Source of the DNA: G963662605 sp963662605
GTDB taxonomy: Bacteria; Bacteroidota; Ignavibacteria; Ignavibacteriales; Ignavibacteriaceae
NCBI GenBank assembly: GCA_963662605.1
Contig: OY759785.1
Coordinates: 3,782,001 to 3,846,000 of the forward strand
Direction of reading: 5' to 3'
Length of the DNA stretch: 64,000 bases
The notes under the pieces are model-generated. The model did not search any database and was not told the origin of the DNA. It saw only the letters and a program-made list of their open reading frames with translations. Positions 34,360-43,558 of this stretch are shown piece after piece (the stretch's first letter is position 1; each line of letters opens with the position of its first letter). The position numbers and the translations under genes were made by a program.

Positions 34360-35697
34360 TTACTTGATACCTAATTTACCGGCGACCATTTTAAAACCAT
34401 CGGTATAAAACTTCCAGCAATAAATAAACGTATGGTGGAATTTAACGCCGAATTCTTTTTTTAATATTCTGAGAGCAACTGTCACAAAAATCGTCATTGC
34501 CACTGCACTACCCAAGGCCGCACCAACCACGCCAAAAATCTTGATACCGAAGTATATCGCCACTATGTTAAAAATTGTTACGATAAGAAGCAGATAGAAG
34601 TTCACCTTCGGCATTCCCGCGGAATCCATAACAACACCAAACTGACGTGCGTATGGCTGCAACAATGAAGACAGCATAATGACCTGCATAACGGGTATCG
34701 CATCAATATATTTCGCACCGGCAATAACCAGTATAACCCACTTTGCAAGAAAAACACAGACCAGCACCATGGGAAGAATAAGCGCAATCAGCAATCCGAC
34801 CGAGCGCTCATACAAATACACCAACGCTTCTTTGCCCTGCTCGGCAGCGCGTTTTGCGCTCTGTGGAAACACAATCGCCGAGACGGCAGACACGGGGACA
34901 TCTACAAAGTTTGTTGTTCTTGATGCCGCATTATACGCACCTACTTCCGCCGTTGTCAGCATACCGCCCAATATCATTTGATCAATACTTTGATAGATCA
35001 TTGAACTGACACTCGTCCCAAACACAAATTTTCCGTAATGGAATAATTTCTTAACCCATTCCCACTCAAGAGCAAAGGTGATTTTAAAATACTTCTTTAC
35101 AAACATCCAGCCGCTGATTGCACCAAAAACCGCCGCCATTGTTTGATATATAACAAGTTCAATGAGTGAGGGAGCTTTTCTCGTTAAAAAAGCATAGAGA
35201 ACAGCCGCAAAAAAGAATCCCTGCCGTATTGCGTTAGAATAAAAAATGCCCTTGAAATCGAATTTTGCCTGTTGAATAAAATTGAATTGCGAAAAAGCGA
35301 TGAGTGTAATAGTAGTAAAAGTATAAAGATAGAACATTCCTTCAATTTCAGGGGATTTCCACACAAGACTCAAAGCATGCGCAACCGCGCACATAACAAT
35401 AACCGATGTAAAAGTAATCAGGATGTTTAGCGTAAGCGAAGCGTTCAGGATTTTCGGATATTCTATCTCGTCAGCGGCAGAGGCATATTTAATCTGGGCA
35501 TTCTGTACGAGTCCGTTTCTCGCTACTTCGATTATAGATGTAGCTGTTAAGAACAACGCCCATATACCGAAGCTTTTCTTATCAATAATGCGGACTAAAA
35601 GTAAAAAACTTCCGAAGCCGAAAATAAGATTGGCAAACCTGCTCAACACCGTGTATATGCCGGATTTCAGCCAGTATGGGTCTTTGGCTAATTTCAT
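34360..35697 (-). CDS. Polysaccharide flippase (Wzx/MviN-like oligosaccharide transporter)
   Basis: The protein has 445 residues with about twelve membrane segments. The N-terminus (GIYTVLSRFANLIFGFGSFL) and the second-half GVVMDSAGMPKVNFYLLLIV pattern place it in the polysaccharide transporter family. It would flip the lipid-linked repeat unit across the inner membrane for polymerisation. Its ATG overlaps the stop of the upstream GT gene by 4 bases, showing translational coupling. No Wzy polymerase is obvious next to it. Confidence 0.85.
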   Translation of the reverse strand: MKLAKDPYWLKSGIYTVLSRFANLIFGFGSFLLLVRIIDKKSFGIWALFLTATSIIEVARNGLVQNAQIKYASAADEIEYPKILNASLTLNILITFTSVIVMCAVAHALSLVWKSPEIEGMFYLYTFTTITLIAFSQFNFIQQAKFDFKGIFYSNAIRQGFFFAAVLYAFLTRKAPSLIELVIYQTMAAVFGAISGWMFVKKYFKITFALEWEWVKKLFHYGKFVFGTSVSSMIYQSIDQMILGGMLTTAEVGAYNAASRTTNFVDVPVSAVSAIVFPQSAKRAAEQGKEALVYLYERSVGLLIALILPMVLVCVFLAKWVILVIAGAKYIDAIPVMQVIMLSSLLQPYARQFGVVMDSAGMPKVNFYLLLIVTIFNIVAIYFGIKIFGVVGAALGSAVAMTIFVTVALRILKKEFGVKFHHTFIYCWKFYTDGFKMVAGKLGIK

Positions 35698-36821
35698 CTG
35701 CTCATGCCTGCCATTTCTTCATACACCAATTCATTCTCGCTAACCAATTTTGCCAAATCAAAATGTTCAACGACGGTTTTGCGTGCTGCCTGTCCGTATA
35801 TCCGGCGCATAATATCATCTGCCGCCAATGTTATGATTCTTTCGGCAAGCTGCTTTTCGTTATGCGGAGCAAACAGTAATCCATTCTTTCCACCGTAGAG
35901 CGCCTCGGTTGTTCCCGGAATGTCGGTGGCGATACATGCTTTTTCCATCGCCATTGCCTCAAGCAATGCAAGCGGAACAACCTCCCACAGCGAAGGCAGG
36001 ACAAATATATCCGAAGACGCGTGGACGTTTTGCACGTCTGTCCTGAATGAACCGAATTTCAAATTATTCTCAACGCCCAGCGACTTTGCAACCGCGAGCA
36101 CTTCGTCTTTCATCTCTCCGTCACCTATCATCAGTCCCATTATCTTCGGATTTTCTTTTGCCGCGAGAGCAATTGCCTTAACAAATGTCATCGGATCTTT
36201 TTGATACGTCATGCGTGCAAGAAATGTTACGACAACTTTATCTTTATCTATACCGTATTCTTCACGTATGTTTTTCGCGTTAGCGTCGGCGGTAAACTTA
36301 TTGGTATCTATACTATTGTGTATAAGCTTGTATGCTGCTCCACCACAATATTTTTTACCCGCGTCAATATCCGCCTGCGAGCCGCAAATAACTAAATCGG
36401 TATATTTTATCATCATGGACTCTGCGGCAATGCGGCCTTTTGTTATTAATGGATTGTTGCCCGTGTGAAATGACCAGCCATGAACCGTATAAATAATTTT
36501 CTTGCGAGCAAACCGGGCAGGTATGACCGTGTTTGTTCCTGCACGGCTGCCGTGATAATGCACGAGATCAAATTGTTCCGCATCAATGAATCGCTTGATC
36601 TTCGGATACAGCGCAAAATTAAACGGGCGCTCGGTATAAAGCACCTCGGCACGGATTCCCTCTTTGCGCAGACGGGTAATCATTTCCCCATCGGTAAAGC
36701 TCAGCACGACCGGCTCAAACCGCTCGCGGTCTAAATTGGTAACGAGATTCATTAGATATGTTTCGCCGCCGCCGATAGAACCCTGACGGATTGTCTCTAA
36801 TATTTTAATTCTTTTTGCCAC
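35694..36821 (-). CDS. Glycosyltransferase family 4
   Basis: The protein has 375 residues. A GT-B fold is evident: IKILETIRQGSIGGGETYLM (GGxE acceptor loop), FDLVHYHGSRAGTN, IIYTVHGWSFHTG, then VVVTFLARMTYQKDPMTFVK and LMIGDGEMKDEVLAVAKSLG. The donor motif is SDIFVLPSLWEVVPLALLEA plus GTTEALYGGKNGLL, with the two Glu residues of EX7E. It is a retaining enzyme that uses a nucleotide sugar on the cytosolic face. It is part of the exopolysaccharide cluster, 29 bases after the GT2 gene. Confidence 0.9.
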   Translation of the reverse strand: MAKRIKILETIRQGSIGGGETYLMNLVTNLDRERFEPVVLSFTDGEMITRLRKEGIRAEVLYTERPFNFALYPKIKRFIDAEQFDLVHYHGSRAGTNTVIPARFARKKIIYTVHGWSFHTGNNPLITKGRIAAESMMIKYTDLVICGSQADIDAGKKYCGGAAYKLIHNSIDTNKFTADANAKNIREEYGIDKDKVVVTFLARMTYQKDPMTFVKAIALAAKENPKIMGLMIGDGEMKDEVLAVAKSLGVENNLKFGSFRTDVQNVHASSDIFVLPSLWEVVPLALLEAMAMEKACIATDIPGTTEALYGGKNGLLFAPHNEKQLAERIITLAADDIMRRIYGQAARKTVVEHFDLAKLVSENELVYEEMAGMSR

Positions 36822-36850
36822 TTGTCTTAATCAGATAGTTTAAAATTAAC

Positions 36851-38077
36851 TTACTTGTTTTCGTTTTTCTTTTTCAAGATGTCATCAATATAAAGCATCT
36901 TCGTCTTTTCAGTAACCATGAAATCCTGATTCGAACGCTTCAGCCTGAATAGTGCCAATATCTGGTTGAACATGAACGCTGGTATACCGGGCAATGCGCT
37001 CCAGATTTCCTTTTCGGGCTTATGTAATAATGGTGCGAGTATAAAATTACCGGCAAAGATGCACCCAGCGATTACCCAAATGGCGGCAAAGCGGATATCA
37101 ATAAATAAATCAGCAACTACAAAGAACACGGAATACATAACCATGATAATAATTGGCGGCGTTGTTATAACCAATCCGAAAAAGAATTCATTGAAGCTGA
37201 ATTTAGCAATACCTTTGCCGATAATGGAAAGGCTGTCTTTTAGGTGCTTGAAATAGGAGTTCAGCCATCTTGTTCTTTGGCGCTCGGCCTGATAACCAGA
37301 AGAAATTTTTTCATCGTAAATCACTGCATCGCGATCATATCCTATACGTACGCCGCGATCAACCAACTTACTTTGCAACAGCTTGTCTTCAGCAACAATG
37401 ACTTTCTGATGTTTATTTTCTTCTTCTATCTCATGCAATATATCAACATACATTTTCGTATTAATCGCCATGCCGGATCCGGCAATCGGTGCCGATGACC
37501 CCATCATATAAGGAACCAACCGCTGTGTGTGATTATAATAATACTCGCCAAAAGCGTCAAGGCATGCGTACATAGAATCGAGGTTTTTCGGCCCTCTCCT
37601 GCCCTGCACTGCAAAATAGCCATTAGCAAAAAATACATCCATCCGGTTTAGTAATTCCGGGTGAGCCAAATTATCAGGATCGAATATGGCCGTAATAGCA
37701 TGCGGACGTGTAAAATGCTCGATTGCATATAAAATAGATTTAACTTTTGAGCCGAGGCTTGTTTCAGGTTTCAGAACGGAAACCTTATCGGAATGAAATT
37801 TCAATCCCGATATTTCACAGCTATCGGCGACAAGATACACATGGTAGTTCGTATAGTTTTGTTTAAGCAGCGAATCAACAAGCGGAAGAGTAATTGCAAT
37901 ATCTTTATAAGCGGTTATAACCAGACCAAAGTCAGTCAGCCCGGCTGCGGGCTTTTTCAATGCCGGCGGCCTGAGAAACAGACCCAGCACAACCTTGCAA
38001 AAAGGAAATACGAGAAAAAATATAAAAGGAATCTGAATGCTCAGAATTACCACACACAAGATATAGTGTATATCCAC
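36851..38077 (-). CDS. Membrane-anchored glycosyltransferase family 2
   Basis: The protein has 408 residues. An N-terminal helix (YILCVVILSIQIPFIFFLVF) is followed by a GT-A domain: FGLVITAYKDIAITLPLVDS, HAITAIFDPDNLAHPELLNR (DxD-like), VQGRRGPKN, VAEDKLLQSKL (ED motif) and QAERQRTRWLNSY (QxxRW motif). Three C-terminal membrane helices follow. The QxxRW signature is typical of processive GT2 enzymes such as cellulose or hyaluronan synthases, so it may be polymerising, though single transfer is possible. It lies 15 bases downstream of the Wzz-like gene. Confidence 0.85.
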   Translation of the reverse strand: MDIHYILCVVILSIQIPFIFFLVFPFCKVVLGLFLRPPALKKPAAGLTDFGLVITAYKDIAITLPLVDSLLKQNYTNYHVYLVADSCEISGLKFHSDKVSVLKPETSLGSKVKSILYAIEHFTRPHAITAIFDPDNLAHPELLNRMDVFFANGYFAVQGRRGPKNLDSMYACLDAFGEYYYNHTQRLVPYMMGSSAPIAGSGMAINTKMYVDILHEIEEENKHQKVIVAEDKLLQSKLVDRGVRIGYDRDAVIYDEKISSGYQAERQRTRWLNSYFKHLKDSLSIIGKGIAKFSFNEFFFGLVITTPPIIIMVMYSVFFVVADLFIDIRFAAIWVIAGCIFAGNFILAPLLHKPEKEIWSALPGIPAFMFNQILALFRLKRSNQDFMVTEKTKMLYIDDILKKKNENK

Positions 38078-38092
38078 TATGCAAAATCCGGT

Positions 38093-40348
38093 TTAGTTTT
38101 TACTGAAATTTCTCTTTAGCAATTGTTTAATTCTGATTCTTAATTTTGTCCTGGTTTTTTGTATCTCGCCATATGACTGTTCAAGATTTTCCGGGAGTAC
38201 TTTATTAAGAATTGCTCCGGCAAATTTTTTGTCGAGATTTTTTAAGTAGGCAAATACATCTTTATCGGCCTGCTCAATAGTATGGTTTGCCGGGAAGATA
38301 ATAACCACTTTATCAGCTGCACCGATAAGTTCCTTTGAGTCGGCAAACCGGCTCATTGAAGGACCTTCCATAAGGACAATATCATAGTCGGAAGCTGCTG
38401 CGGTTACAAATGCGGCGAGTGCTTCCGGCCCTGCTACTTCATCCGGCGAACCGATGGTTCCGTCCGCACCGACAATATCAATTCCCTCAAGTGCTGTTGA
38501 AGTAATGGCATCCTGTACGCGGATTTTAGCCTGTACTGCTGATTCCAGCAGCGGTTTCGCCTTAAGCTGTTTTGTTAACGATGGATTTTTGAAATTCGTA
38601 TCCAGCAGCAATACTTTTTTGCCGGTCATTTTATAAGAGAATGCCAGGCTTAATAATATTAGTGATTTACCTTCTCCGCTATTGGAACCGGTAACAAGGA
38701 TGATCTTCTTATCCTGCAAGCTCTGCGTAAGTTCAACACGCGCTGCCTGTAATAGATTTTTAAATACTCGTGTTTCCGCATCACCTCCCGGCTTGCCGAA
38801 CATCGCTCCCAAATCGAGAGCCTGTTTATCCAGCAAATTAAAATATCCGAGCAAATCGAGTCCGGAAAGTTTAACAAACTGCCGTGGTGTTTTTACGGTT
38901 AAATCAAGATACTCAAAAATCAATATCAGAATGATGCAGAGAATGAATGATATAACGCCGCTGAGAATAATCAACAGCAATCTCTTAGATGCTTCGGGAT
39001 TATCCGGAACGAGCGCTCCCTCCGTAATGCGAACGCCTTCTCCGCTTGCTTCACTTGCAAACTTGGCGAGAGTAAGTTTATTAAGAATAACCAGATACGC
39101 TTCTGCCAGAACGGATATTTCCCGTTCATATGAGCCTATCGTTGCATCGCAAGGAGTAAAACTGTCTACAATGCGCTGTAAGCGTGCGCGTTCTTTGTCC
39201 ATAGACACCACGCCCTTTTTCGCGATTTCGAGATCAAGCTCATAATTGATTTTTTTCGTGATCAGTTCCTGCCGACTGACATTTGGATCCATAATAAAAT
39301 TATCGGAAATATTTTGCACCGCATTGTGCATCTCGCCGCGCAAAAGATTAAGAGAATCACGAAGCGCCGCACTGGCAAATCCGGATTCAATATACTTTTC
39401 ATTGACCGCTTCAATTTTCTTTTTTAGCTCAGAAACCTTTTGCTGATATGGTTCAAGCTTTGATTCGATATAATCTTTTTGTTTTGGAGAAAATTTCTTG
39501 TCAATATCAACTAAAGCCGCCTGTATTGATGGTATTTTCTTGTTTTCATCTTCACGCTGTAATTCAAGCGAGGATATTTGATTTACAAGAGATTTGGTCT
39601 GTTCATACAAGTTTATAATCTGATGCTGTAACTTGAAATCCTTGAGGACATTAACAACACTGTCTAATTCATGTTTCTTCTGACGGGCTAAACGCTCCCA
39701 AAAATCAACTGAGTTTGTATTTTGCTGGACTTTCACCGTCTTATAAAAACGGAGAAACTCCTGACAAACTGTGTTCGGCACAAATGCAGCCATATCGCCG
39801 GAATCAGATTCATACGACACTTCAATAAAGTCGCTTGTCCCAAGTCTTTCGACCTTTAATTTCTTCTGAAGCGATATATCATCATACCCCATGCTCTTGA
39901 TAAGCTTGATGATACCAACTTCATCGGGATTATATACGGATAGACTTTGCTCCGCATCAGTTTTATCGGTCAATATCTTGCGGGCATGAGCCTTTGCTTC
40001 CTCACTCATTTCATTCAGTAATTTGCTCGGCTTGCGAAATGACGGGGTTTTTGTTAAATCATGAAGTAAAAGCTGCATCGAGATCTGATCAACAACCTGC
40101 TTGCAGCGAATCAGTTCGATTACGTTACTGAATTTCGTTTGAATCAAAAAAGATGATTGCAAATCCGCTTTATCTTCTATCGTGATTTTCGATTCGTCAA
40201 CGATTCCAGCCGCAATCTGAGCCTGAGCTTTGTAAACATTTTCCATCCGCATCGTCAGCAGATACGTGAGGAGCATTGCGAATATCGGAACCAGAATCAG
40301 GAGCTTAGTCCGTCTCAGCAAAATTCTGATGAGTCTGATAACATCCAT
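38093..40348 (-). CDS. Polysaccharide co-polymerase (Wzz) fused to BY-kinase-like ATPase
   Basis: The protein has 751 residues. TM1 lies at about 15-35 (LLILVPIFAMLLTYLLTM). A large periplasmic coiled-coil region follows, then TM2 at about 455-475 (LLLIILSGVISFILCIILIL). The cytoplasmic P-loop domain begins at about 540 with ILVTGSNSGEGKSLILLSLA (Walker A) and VLLLDTNFKNPSL (Walker A'), and the Walker B-like YDIVLMEGPSM. The layout is that of Wzc/ExoP proteins, which control chain length and export. The C-terminus (KQLLKRNFSKN) lacks the tyrosine-rich tail of true BY-kinases, so autophosphorylation is doubtful. The preceding TolC-like gene ends on the same ATG (1-base overlap). Confidence 0.88.
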   Translation of the reverse strand: MDVIRLIRILLRRTKLLILVPIFAMLLTYLLTMRMENVYKAQAQIAAGIVDESKITIEDKADLQSSFLIQTKFSNVIELIRCKQVVDQISMQLLLHDLTKTPSFRKPSKLLNEMSEEAKAHARKILTDKTDAEQSLSVYNPDEVGIIKLIKSMGYDDISLQKKLKVERLGTSDFIEVSYESDSGDMAAFVPNTVCQEFLRFYKTVKVQQNTNSVDFWERLARQKKHELDSVVNVLKDFKLQHQIINLYEQTKSLVNQISSLELQREDENKKIPSIQAALVDIDKKFSPKQKDYIESKLEPYQQKVSELKKKIEAVNEKYIESGFASAALRDSLNLLRGEMHNAVQNISDNFIMDPNVSRQELITKKINYELDLEIAKKGVVSMDKERARLQRIVDSFTPCDATIGSYEREISVLAEAYLVILNKLTLAKFASEASGEGVRITEGALVPDNPEASKRLLLIILSGVISFILCIILILIFEYLDLTVKTPRQFVKLSGLDLLGYFNLLDKQALDLGAMFGKPGGDAETRVFKNLLQAARVELTQSLQDKKIILVTGSNSGEGKSLILLSLAFSYKMTGKKVLLLDTNFKNPSLTKQLKAKPLLESAVQAKIRVQDAITSTALEGIDIVGADGTIGSPDEVAGPEALAAFVTAAASDYDIVLMEGPSMSRFADSKELIGAADKVVIIFPANHTIEQADKDVFAYLKNLDKKFAGAILNKVLPENLEQSYGEIQKTRTKLRIRIKQLLKRNFSKN

Positions 40349-41076
40349 TATTTTACATCCTCCAATTTCATTCCGATAAGCTCTTCGACGGATATTTTTG
40401 TGTACAGCACATCACCCTCAGACGTGGCCTTGCCTTGCAGGTTATCAGTGTAAGAGCGTAAAACTTTGTTATACTCATCAATCGTGGTCTCACCTTTTTC
40501 AAACTTGTGCTTGATAAACTCGACTTCGGATTCTGAATCGTTAACTGCACGCTGACGAATTTTGAGCATATCAAGACTTTGCAAATATTTTGCAAATCTT
40601 CTTTTTACTTCCGCCCTGATGTAGCTGATTTGCGTACTGAGGCTTGCCTGAGAAGCTTTAAGCTCGGCGTTTGCCTGCGAAACGCGGCTTGGAGTTAAAA
40701 AGATGTTGCCGATATTAACCGTTATGCCGATGCCGAACTGCGGAAAGATGGTGCTTGTTGTTGTATTATCTACAGCTTGCTTCGGGTTATATTGGTAACT
40801 CATGCTGAGAGTATTAAGCCACGACCATTTTGCCTGATAAAGGCCTTCCTGCATAACATCCACTTTACCGCGGAAATATTCATTCTGGGGATATAAGTCT
40901 TCCGCCAGTTTGGCGAGCTTATCCATATAGACAATCGTTGCCGAATCATTCATGGCAGCAACAGAAGTAAATGTTTGCGCATTTACCAGAACCGGCAGTG
41001 CAAGGAAAAGCAGGCTTTGAACACACAACTTAATTACACGATTACCGGGAAAAAAGCCGGACTTCATTACGTTCAT
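40348..41076 (-). CDS. Short TolC-like outer-membrane factor protein
   Basis: The protein has 242 residues from the ATG at 41076; a TTG at 41100 after GGAAAA is an alternative. A signal peptide (CVQSLLFLALPVLVNAQ) precedes helical segments with one beta-hairpin-like part (FPQFGIGITVNIGNIF). SQANAELKASQASLSTQISY and VKRRFAKYLQSLDMLKIRQ look like a single TolC repeat with its long helices. Full TolC proteins are twice this length, so it may oligomerise to a higher number or serve another role. It sits between the initiating transferase and the Wzz-like gene, where an export-channel role is expected. Confidence 0.6.
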   Translation of the reverse strand: MNVMKSGFFPGNRVIKLCVQSLLFLALPVLVNAQTFTSVAAMNDSATIVYMDKLAKLAEDLYPQNEYFRGKVDVMQEGLYQAKWSWLNTLSMSYQYNPKQAVDNTTTSTIFPQFGIGITVNIGNIFLTPSRVSQANAELKASQASLSTQISYIRAEVKRRFAKYLQSLDMLKIRQRAVNDSESEVEFIKHKFEKGETTIDEYNKVLRSYTDNLQGKATSEGDVLYTKISVEELIGMKLEDVK

Positions 41077-41110
41077 TATCACAACACTAATTTCTTTCAA
41101 TTATTTTCCG

Positions 41111-42913
41111 TCATTCAGCCCCGGTGCGTTTTACCACGGCAGTGAATGTTTCTTTGAGCATATTTAAATAGCCTTTATATGTCTGGAACTCGGAATACTC
41201 ACCAAGATAATCGGCATACTTGTTGTCAATATTTGTTAAAACAGCCTGCATGCTATCATGCAATGCTCTCTCTTCGGCGGTTAAATTCGAGCGGCCGCGA
41301 GCCTGCCAGAATCCCGCTATACCAAGTCTGCCTTGAAAACGGATCTGTGCCAATTCACTTAAGTCGAGTTCGCCGTTTTCCGTCTGGAGACCGTCTTTCA
41401 ATAATGTTTCAGCCTCGTACGTCGGCAAAGCCCAAATACCAACCAGACTCATATCACCTTTCAGCACATTCCAAAATAATGGGAGCTCGTCGAATGATGT
41501 CTTGCGTAAAATGTTTCCGATTTTAGTAACACGGGGATCGTTTTCAATTTTTACGAAAGGCCCGGTCTGATATTTATTTTTTAATTCTTTAACCCGCGCG
41601 TCGGCATCTATATACATAGTACGGAACACGTAATATTTAACAGCTTTTTCTTTAAAGAAAACGTACCAGTGCTTTCCTTTTTTCTCAATTTTCGGAGAAC
41701 GCAGACGCTTCGAGATGTAAAAGACGGGGCCGGGCGAATCCATCTTCACTAATATTGCTACAATCGCAAACGGAATTGAGAGACACAGCAGTGCGAAGAA
41801 CGCGACCAATCTGTCCGTTGCACTTATCAGGAACAAATTCAATTTTGTCTTGAAAGGGACAATAGTGTGCGACATCAAAACGTTCGGATCATCAACAAAC
41901 ACACCGAATTGATTAGGAATGCTTAAATGATAATTTTTACTAACGATAGATTCTTTTATCTCAACACCCTTGCCCACATAGGTATTATCCAGTACCACGC
42001 TATTTGATATCGTCGCTTTTTCGTCTATAAAATTATCCTTGCCCAACACAAGCGGACCAACAAGTTCAACTCCCGAACCCACTTCAGTATTTTCGCCAAT
42101 CACGACCGGAGGTACCGCCCTGTCAATTACTTTTTTATCAACACTGGCCGTAGGATGAATGTAAATCCCCGGTTTTACTTCCTTCTGCGGCTTTGCGAAG
42201 TTAAATGTTTCTCCCTTGAGCGCCTCCATATTAATCCGCCAGTAGTCGGTCAATGAATAAATATCATCCCATGCTGCACCGGTGCGGTAAGCATAGAACG
42301 GAATATTCTGTTCAATAAGTTTTGGGAATAACTGAGTACCAAAATCGTATTCTTCTTTTGCTGGAATTAACTGAAGAATTTCAGGCTCAAGAATGTAGAT
42401 GCCCATATTAATAAAATGTGATTTCGCATCTTCTTTAGCAGGTTTTTCCTGAAAGCTTGTTATTGCAGAGGAATCGTTTATGCCGACGACACCGTAATGC
42501 GAAGGATCATCTAACGGCATTACCGCGATGGTTGCCTTTGACCCTCTTTCTTTATGAAAGCGGAGCATGTCCGTCAGATCAATATTTGTTAAACCATCGC
42601 CCATGAGGACAAAGAAAGTCTCGTCGAAAAAACTTTGTATTCGTTTTAGGCTGCCCGCAGTGCCCGCGAGTGTTTTTTCGATTGAATACGAAACATTACA
42701 GCCGAAATTTTTTCCATCTTGAAAATAGTGGTCAATTTCTTCGGGGAGGTGATTGAGATTAATTTTAATATCGGTAATATTATGTGAAGTGCACAATGAA
42801 ATGATATGTGCCAATACGGGGTTGTTAACAATGGGAAGCATGGATTTCGGAATAGTTAACGCCAGCGGCATAATACGCGCGTCAAATCCGGCAGCTAAAA
42901 TAATTGCTTTCAC
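41111..42913 (-). CDS. Fused sugar-nucleotidyltransferase, hexapeptide region and phosphoglycosyl transferase
   Basis: The protein has 600 residues and three regions. Residues 1-235 form an NDP-sugar pyrophosphorylase: MKAIILAAGFDARIMPLALT, IPKSMLPIVNNPV, LMGDGLTNID, and VMPLDDPSHYGVV with FQEKPAKED. Residues about 250-340 are left-handed beta-helix repeats (PVVIGENTEVGSGVELVGP, NSVVLDNTYVGKGVEI). Residues about 365-600 are a bacterial sugar transferase: a membrane helix, then MDSPGPVFYISKRL, FRTMYIDADARV, NILRKTSFDELPLFWNVLKG, DMSLVGIWALP and GIAGFWQARGR. It could make an activated sugar and load its phosphosugar onto undecaprenyl phosphate in one polypeptide, initiating the polymer. The loop GFDAR replaces the usual GxGTR, so the first activity needs checking. 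Confidence 0.85.
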   Translation of the reverse strand: MKAIILAAGFDARIMPLALTIPKSMLPIVNNPVLAHIISLCTSHNITDIKINLNHLPEEIDHYFQDGKNFGCNVSYSIEKTLAGTAGSLKRIQSFFDETFFVLMGDGLTNIDLTDMLRFHKERGSKATIAVMPLDDPSHYGVVGINDSSAITSFQEKPAKEDAKSHFINMGIYILEPEILQLIPAKEEYDFGTQLFPKLIEQNIPFYAYRTGAAWDDIYSLTDYWRINMEALKGETFNFAKPQKEVKPGIYIHPTASVDKKVIDRAVPPVVIGENTEVGSGVELVGPLVLGKDNFIDEKATISNSVVLDNTYVGKGVEIKESIVSKNYHLSIPNQFGVFVDDPNVLMSHTIVPFKTKLNLFLISATDRLVAFFALLCLSIPFAIVAILVKMDSPGPVFYISKRLRSPKIEKKGKHWYVFFKEKAVKYYVFRTMYIDADARVKELKNKYQTGPFVKIENDPRVTKIGNILRKTSFDELPLFWNVLKGDMSLVGIWALPTYEAETLLKDGLQTENGELDLSELAQIRFQGRLGIAGFWQARGRSNLTAEERALHDSMQAVLTNIDNKYADYLGEYSEFQTYKGYLNMLKETFTAVVKRTGAE

Positions 42914-42921
42914 AAGTCCTC

Positions 42922-43500
42922 TTATCTAATTCGTTTGGTAATAGTAAAACAATCCTCGCCTTGTTGATTTCGTTTATACGAAGCCGTATGCGTCAGCTTG
43001 GTAATGAGATTCAGCCCATAGTGCTCAGGAATCTCTTTTACGTTGTGTTTATTTTCAATGTTCTTTCTGCTATGAAATTCAGCGCCGTACTCACCGGTTA
43101 CCCGGCAAATAACTTCATGCTGCATGTCCTGATATACGATAAAATCTTTTCCTATCAATTCACCGGCAAACGGAGGTTCAATAATAGGATTTTCTTTTGT
43201 TTCGGTATCAATTACGTCCATCCGTTTTACCCGATACGGTACGTTATTCGTAATACACGTAACGCCGATCTCTTCATCGGTCAGCGAGAATTCAACTTCA
43301 ACAACATCGCTCCTGCTATGATTGACCGCGTTAGAAAAAAGTTCGTACATAACAACGCGCATGTCCTGTATGACATTATTCAACAATTCTTCACTATAAC
43401 ATGAGATATGCGATTTGAATAAAAGTTCGCCTGTATCATTTATGAAATGGATGAATTTCAACTGTCCGGGTATGCGGACTCGAATAATATCAGCCTGCAT
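42922..43500 (-). CDS. RsbW/SpoIIAB-like ATPase (anti-sigma or partner-switch kinase)
   Basis: The protein has 192 residues. The GHKL N-box VVMYELFSNAVNHS (Glu53, Asn57) is clear, as in RsbW serine kinases. The G1 box is unusual: where DxGxG is expected the sequence reads TCITNNVPYRVKRMD. A G2-like EHYGLNLITKLTH follows. It lies next to a STAS-domain protein, the usual RsbV/RsbW arrangement, in which the kinase phosphorylates the STAS serine and releases a target. It lies 8 bases upstream of the initiating transferase gene, suggesting control of exopolysaccharide production by partner switching, perhaps acting directly on an enzyme. Confidence 0.7.
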   Translation of the reverse strand: MQADIIRVRIPGQLKFIHFINDTGELLFKSHISCYSEELLNNVIQDMRVVMYELFSNAVNHSRSDVVEVEFSLTDEEIGVTCITNNVPYRVKRMDVIDTETKENPIIEPPFAGELIGKDFIVYQDMQHEVICRVTGEYGAEFHSRKNIENKHNVKEIPEHYGLNLITKLTHTASYKRNQQGEDCFTITKRIR

Positions 43501-43558
43501 AAATAGCTTCCTGCTTTTTCATCATTGAATGGCGGGAACATATTCCCGTCAACGATAA

